Part shown: positions 6,875-9,502 of the stretch, piece by piece
How positions within the stretch are numbered: the stretch's first letter is position 1
How the letters are laid out: each line of letters starts with the position of its first letter
Assembly (NCBI GenBank): GCA_900547125.1
Contig: URFU01000086.1
Coordinates: forward strand, 1-9,502
Length of the DNA: 9,502 bases
Direction of reading: 5' to 3'
Source of the DNA: an uncultured Collinsella sp.
GTDB taxonomy: Bacteria > Actinomycetota > Coriobacteriia > Coriobacteriales > Coriobacteriaceae
Position numbers and translations under genes: made by a program
The notes under the pieces: model-generated
What the model was told of the DNA's origin: nothing
What the model saw: the letters and a program-made list of their open reading frames with translations, nothing else
Databases searched by the model: none

Positions 6875-8032
6875 CTACGACTTCCGAAGCAAGAACTCTT
6901 CTGCCGGCACAACCGTTGCGCCCTCGGTATCGTAGCGCTCGGAGCCGTGATATACGACGGCTCGGTCCTTTGCGGGAATGCCAAGTTCGGAACCAACAGA
7001 CCGTAGGTGTCGAGCGAATGTGTCTCGATAGGTGGCGCCCGATTTGATTTCGAACGCCTGTGGGCGAGCCTGCTCTGTTAGATCGATAAGGTCGATCTCT
7101 CTTTTACTGTCGTCGCGATAAAAGACAAGCGTGGGCTCGATGCCTCTGTTGAGATATGCCTTCTGGCGTTCCGATACAACGAGGTTTTCGAATATTTCCC
7201 CGCTTAGGGGGTGGTTCATGAGACTGCGCTCGTCGTGAATGCCAAGCAGGTGACAAAGTAGTCCCGTGTCGTAGAAGTATAGTTTTGGCGCTTTGGTAAG
7301 CCGCTTGCGCATGTTTCCAGCATATGGCTGAAGCAGGAACACCAAATAGCTTGATTGCAGGATCGAAAGCCACGAGCTAATCGTTGCCGTGGCGACTCCC
7401 ACATCGGCGGCGAGCCTTGATAGGTTGAGCAGCCCTCCCACGCAAGCCGCGCACAGCCCGATCATTTTTCTAAAGGAGCTCAGGTTACGCACATCGAGAA
7501 GGCCGCCCGCGTCGCGTTCCACATAGGTCATAAGGTAATTTTGGTAGAACATATCGGTGGGGATGCCCGCATCATATATGCGCGGGTATCCCCCGCGAAT
7601 CAGGTAGGTGTCAAGCGAGATTTGCGTATCGCTGAGCTCCTGGTAAGAGAGAGGTAGGAGTTTGAGCATGCCGACGCGCCCGGCAAGCGATTGCTGGATG
7701 TTGTGCATGAGCAAAAAGTTTTGCGAGCCGGACAATACATACTGGCCGGTCCTTCCGCGCTCGTCGGAAGCGACCTGAATCATGCTGAACAGTTCCGGTG
7801 CATATTGGGCCTCGTCGATGATCAGATGATCGGGGCGCCTGCTGATAAAGCCGACGGGGTCATCGAGTGCGGCGCGACGGACTTCCGGGTTCTCGAGGTT
7901 GAGATATTCATATTCAGGAAAAACGGCCTTGATGAGAGTTGACTTGCCGCTTTGGCGTGGCCCCGTAAGCGAGACGACGGGAAACCATTCTGACATGTCG
8001 CGTAGCTTCTGGGCCATGGTTCGCTCAATCAT
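6875..8032 (-). CDS. AAA_14/DUF4143 family ATPase
   Basis: This is a 385-residue protein. Residues 1-135 form the AAA domain: Walker A GPRQSGKST (24-32), Walker B LIIDEAQ (70-76), sensor-like SGSQ (101-104) and AGRV (117-120). The C-terminal part is DUF4143. It has a winged-helix-like segment near 185-235 (SRLAADVGVATATISSWL) and conserved YDTGLLCHLLG (254-264). It also has a PD-(D/E)XK-like set made of E279 (GEIFENLV), D314 (EIDLI) and E328-x-K330 (FEIKSG). I chose ATG at 8032 because the minus strand has GGAGGG 8 nt before it; an upstream in-frame ATG at 8074 lacks a site. Proteins of this family are common in accessory DNA and their cellular role is poorly known. I infer a DNA- or stress-linked function from the domains only. 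It stands alone, reads against its neighbours and sits between nth and an nth remnant, which suggests acquisition. Confidence 0.9.
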   Translation of the reverse strand: MIERTMAQKLRDMSEWFPVVSLTGPRQSGKSTLIKAVFPEYEYLNLENPEVRRAALDDPVGFISRRPDHLIIDEAQYAPELFSMIQVASDERGRTGQYVLSGSQNFLLMHNIQQSLAGRVGMLKLLPLSYQELSDTQISLDTYLIRGGYPRIYDAGIPTDMFYQNYLMTYVERDAGGLLDVRNLSSFRKMIGLCAACVGGLLNLSRLAADVGVATATISSWLSILQSSYLVFLLQPYAGNMRKRLTKAPKLYFYDTGLLCHLLGIHDERSLMNHPLSGEIFENLVVSERQKAYLNRGIEPTLVFYRDDSKREIDLIDLTEQARPQAFEIKSGATYRDTFARHLRSVGSELGIPAKDRAVVYHGSERYDTEGATVVPAEEFLLRKS

Positions 8033-8058
8033 TTTTAACGCCCTCCGTGTCTTGTATC

Positions 8059-8076
8059 GCATGCTCGTAGGCATGC
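8059..8076 (-). promoter_or_regulatory. Hairpin in the ATPase leader
   Basis: GCATGC occurs at 8059-8064 and 8071-8076 around TCGTAG, and each half is itself palindromic. In the minus-strand message it lies 26 nt before the start codon, just upstream of the ribosome binding site. It could modulate translation or be an operator. The TTTT that follows (8077-8080) is on the plus strand and would not serve the ATPase transcript. Confidence 0.35.
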
Positions 8077-8142
8077 TTTTGGTTCGAAAGTCTCGTGACG
8101 AGTTTGTCGGTATCCGCCGGGTTTCGTGGCAGGTCTTTGGGA

Positions 8143-8164
8143 TTTACCACATTGTCAAGGTAAA
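8143..8164. promoter_or_regulatory. Dyad enclosing a consensus TTGACA, possible operator
   Basis: TTTACC (8143-8148) and GGTAAA (8159-8164) are perfect 6-bp inverted arms around 10 nt, a one-turn spacing typical of dimeric repressor sites. The spacer and arm edge contain TTGACA on the minus strand (8158-8153). I find no acceptable -10 at 16-19 nt beyond it (the 17-nt position reads GACCTG), so the operator reading is better than the promoter reading. Confidence 0.4.
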
Positions 8165-8196
8165 ACAACCATAATTACTAACTAGAAGTTACCACA

Positions 8197-8226
8197 ACTA
8201 TAAAGTAGGAATTGCTATAATTACAA
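8197..8226 (-). promoter_or_regulatory. Candidate promoter for the DUF4143 ATPase
   Basis: Read on the minus strand, TTGTAA (8226-8221) and TATAGT (8202-8197) are spaced by 18 nt. The -35 matches 4/6 and the -10 5/6. The -35 falls in the third 15-bp repeat and the -10 in the second, so whatever binds the repeats would compete with RNA polymerase. The predicted leader to the start codon at 8032 is about 160 nt. Confidence 0.45.
8213..8221 (+). promoter_or_regulatory. Extended -10 element on the plus strand
   Basis: TGCTATAAT contains a perfect TATAAT (8216-8221) preceded by the TGN extension, which can work without a -35. The position 17 nt upstream (8193-8198, CACAAC) is not a -35 match. If used, it would drive rightward transcription through the nth remnant towards the zinc-ribbon gene and make this a divergent promoter region. 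Confidence 0.35.
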
Positions 8227-8330
8227 AGTAGCGCAGCTGGAAGCTGATAATTGATGCTGTTCGATCAGGCTGGTTTGTGCCGAGGACGTTGGGCATGCGC
8301 GTTTTGGGTGAGCGGGCCGGGTGCTGATGG

Positions 8331-8420
8331 CGGCCGTGCAGTTTGCGCGACGCCCGCAAACCCAAGTGCGATGAGTGCCCGTTGGCGGACCTTTGCCCTA
8401 GCGTGCGCGTGACGGGGTAG
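8331..8420 (+). pseudogene. Remnant of a second nth 3' end (last codons of endonuclease III)
   Basis: From 8349 to 8420 the plus strand encodes DARKPKCDECPLADLC, PSVRVTG and a stop. This is the same as the C terminus of the intact nth (6726-6794), including three of the four iron-sulfur cysteines, plus one extra threonine codon. By hand count 15 of 69 aligned bases differ, and all 22 shared sense codons encode the same amino acid. Immediately upstream, GGC CGT GCA GTT TGC (8332-8346) still resembles the GREVC codons of nth, but two extra bases (GC) break the frame before 8349. Further upstream the homology is lost. No start codon or ribosome binding site serves it, so it is non-functional. 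Its divergence pattern shows that it came from an nth gene that was under selection. Confidence 0.88.
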
Positions 8421-8461
8421 GGGCCCGGCACGTTTTGTCGGTGTCCGAAGGCCGTGGCCAA

Positions 8462-8473
8462 TGTTGCGCAACA
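8462..8473. promoter_or_regulatory. 12-bp perfect palindrome upstream of the zinc-ribbon gene
   Basis: TGTTGCGCAACA is a perfect 12-bp palindrome, 66 nt before the ATG at 8540. TATGAT (8496-8501) is a 5/6 match to the -10 consensus, which would place the palindrome just upstream of the -35 region. It may be an operator; the evidence is symmetry and position only. Confidence 0.35.
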
Positions 8474-8539
8474 CATTTGGGCTGCGAAGGCTCAATATGA
8501 TGGCGACAAATGCCGTTTGTTATGAGGGGATGCCCGAAT

Positions 8540-9502
8540 ATGTTTTGCACCAAGTGTGGCTCCGAGATGCCCGACGGAACCGATTTTTGCACGAACTGCG
8601 GGGCACGCATGGGCGCTGCCTCTCCGGCGGCCGCACCCGCCGAGCCCGCGTCGATGCCGGCGGCAGGGATGCCTCCCGTGCAGGGTGCCGTACAAAAGAA
8701 ATCGCATAAGCGCGCGGTGATTGTCGGCATGTGCGTGGTGGGCGTGCTCGTTGCCGGCGGTGCCGCTCTGGCGCTGACCGGCGTACTGGGTCCGCTTGGG
8801 CAGGGCAACTCATCGCAAATTACGGTACTTGGGTCCGACGAGGGCTCGGCCGAGCACAAGGACAAGGGAAGCTCCAAGGAGAAGCCTGCCAACGACGAGG
8901 GTGAGGCAGAAGAACCTGAGCAGACCGGCAGCAGCGTAAAAGTCGATCTCAACGACCAGGCAACTTATGCCGCGGCGAACCTGTTTCTGTCGAACTTTAC
9001 GGAGGAACACTTCGATCGGGACTGGTATCAGGCGGGCGGCTTCGATTCGACTGACGGACTTTCTGATGACGAGAAATACAAGCTGGTCAAGTTTATCTGG
9101 TGCCATTTTATTGACAACGCGCCGTATCGAATCGAGAAAGGCGACTATGACAATGGTAATAGCCAACGTGTGGCGACTGATGTGATCAATAGGGAACTCA
9201 ACCGCTTGACGGGTCTGACGCTTTCCGATGCCGATATGACTTATGACAGAACGCCGGAGGGGCAGGCGATTCCTGATTCGGCCGAAGCGCATGACGGGTA
9301 CTTGTATCTGAAGCAGGAATACGGCCAGGGAAATTACAACCCGCCATGTGCCATCGTTACGGGCGCGACTGACCTTGGCGACAACATTTACGAGCTCACC
9401 TATGAGGTCTACAGTGCTGGCGGTACGCTGCTACCCTCCGACATTCCCGAGAGCACCTATGGCCAGCAGAAGGACCAATTCGTCACCGCAAATCCCGCGG
9501 CC
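8540..9502 (+). CDS. Zinc-ribbon membrane-anchored protein with large extracytoplasmic region (3' end outside window)
   Basis: There are 321 codons with no stop, and the frame is open at the window edge. Residues 3-20 form a zinc ribbon with C3-x2-C6 and C17-x2-C20 (MFCTKCG, DFCTNCGA). Residues 22-52 are a flexible linker rich in A, P and M. Residues 59-82 are a single transmembrane helix preceded by KKSHKR, which places the ribbon in the cytoplasm. Residues 90-135 are a charged, low-complexity spacer rich in E, K, D and S. From about 136 a folded domain begins, rich in aromatic and acidic residues, which I do not recognise (ATYAAANLFLSNFTEEHF). The layout matches the common zinc-ribbon-plus-TM proteins of Firmicutes and Actinobacteria, whose outer domains vary. 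I chose ATG 8540 (AGGGGA at 8525-8530, 9 nt spacing). In-frame ATG 8522 would add six residues and move the ribbon inward. Its function is unknown; a sensing or envelope role is a guess. Confidence 0.85.
   Translation, partial: MFCTKCGSEMPDGTDFCTNCGARMGAASPAAAPAEPASMPAAGMPPVQGAVQKKSHKRAVIVGMCVVGVLVAGGAALALTGVLGPLGQGNSSQITVLGSDEGSAEHKDKGSSKEKPANDEGEAEEPEQTGSSVKVDLNDQATYAAANLFLSNFTEEHFDRDWYQAGGFDSTDGLSDDEKYKLVKFIWCHFIDNAPYRIEKGDYDNGNSQRVATDVINRELNRLTGLTLSDADMTYDRTPEGQAIPDSAEAHDGYLYLKQEYGQGNYNPPCAIVTGATDLGDNIYELTYEVYSAGGTLLPSDIPESTYGQQKDQFVTANPAA

Larger units (their letters stand above)
8171..8231. repeat. Three 15-bp direct repeats on a 23-bp period
   Basis: The units are ATAATTACTAACTAG (8171-8185), ACAACTATAAAGTAG (8194-8208) and ATAATTACAAAGTAG (8217-8231). 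Each starts exactly 23 bp after the previous one. By hand count units 1 and 3 agree at 13 of 15 positions and units 2 and 3 at 12 of 15. The 8-nt gaps between units are not conserved. The spacing and partial conservation look like protein-binding sites. They overlap the best promoter candidates of this region. Confidence 0.65.
8033..8539. other. Intergenic control region and recombination scar between the ATPase and zinc-ribbon genes
   Basis: I see no intact gene in these 507 bases. From left to right they hold the ATPase leader with two palindromes (GCATGC pair 8059-8076; CTCGTGACGAG 8092-8102), a dyad enclosing TTGACA (8143-8164) and three 15-bp direct repeats (8171-8231) over candidate promoters on both strands. 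Then follow a stretch of about 100 bases with nothing recognisable (8232-8330), the nth 3' remnant (8331-8420) and the upstream region of the zinc-ribbon gene with a 12-bp palindrome (8462-8473). The part from about 8140 to 8230 is clearly AT-rich against a GC-rich background. Confidence 0.7.

Noticed and set aside
8081..8090. GGTTCGAA resembling a tRNA T-loop
   Set aside because: The flanking bases do not form a T-stem and there is no acceptor, D-arm or anticodon arm around it.
8171..8231. Repeats considered as a CRISPR array
   Set aside because: There are only three imperfect 15-bp units with 8-bp gaps, too short for CRISPR repeats and spacers, and no cas gene is present.

Overview
This 9.5-kb window is high-GC DNA with strong Shine-Dalgarno sites. 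The gene set (rubrerythrin, RmuC, an ABC half-transporter, endonuclease III, a zinc-ribbon membrane protein) fits an anaerobic, high-GC Gram-positive bacterium. A gut Coriobacteriia such as Collinsella is my best guess from overall style. There is no rRNA or other direct taxonomic marker here, so this remains inference.

Layout, left to right: rubrerythrin (118-657, +); a 439-bp gap with an unusually long perfect inverted repeat (679-764) and a textbook intrinsic terminator (814-842); a small single-pass membrane protein of unknown function (1097-1519, +); and a two-gene module (1643-2733, +). The module is a DUF6036-like nucleotidyltransferase, interrupted by one in-frame TGA, translationally coupled to a helix-turn-helix protein that starts at TTG. 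Then come rmuC (2785-4140, +), an ABC exporter half-transporter (4266-6068, +) and nth (6132-6794, +). A DUF4143-type ATPase (6875-8032) runs on the minus strand towards nth. Upstream of it lies a 507-bp AT-rich, repeat-bearing region that ends in a remnant of a second nth 3' end (about 8331-8420). Last is the start of a zinc-ribbon, membrane-anchored protein (8540 to beyond the window end).

The backbone is housekeeping: oxidative-stress defence (rubrerythrin), genome maintenance (rmuC, nth) and export (ABC transporter). Two accessory islands interrupt it. The first is the nucleotidyltransferase/HTH pair. It has lower GC, less biased codons and a dyad at its front, and resembles a toxin-antitoxin or abortive-infection style module whose enzyme appears to have been broken recently. 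The second is the DUF4143 ATPase cassette. It sits between an intact nth and a displaced nth 3' end that differs only at synonymous sites over 22 codons. That pattern points to arrival by recombination with a diverged nth allele rather than decay of a local duplicate. Upstream of the ATPase, three 15-bp repeats on a 23-bp period overlap the best candidate promoter and look like an operator array.

The observations most worth following are the interrupted nucleotidyltransferase with an otherwise intact downstream frame, the nth scar, the 23-bp-period repeats and the 29-bp inverted repeat after rubrerythrin.
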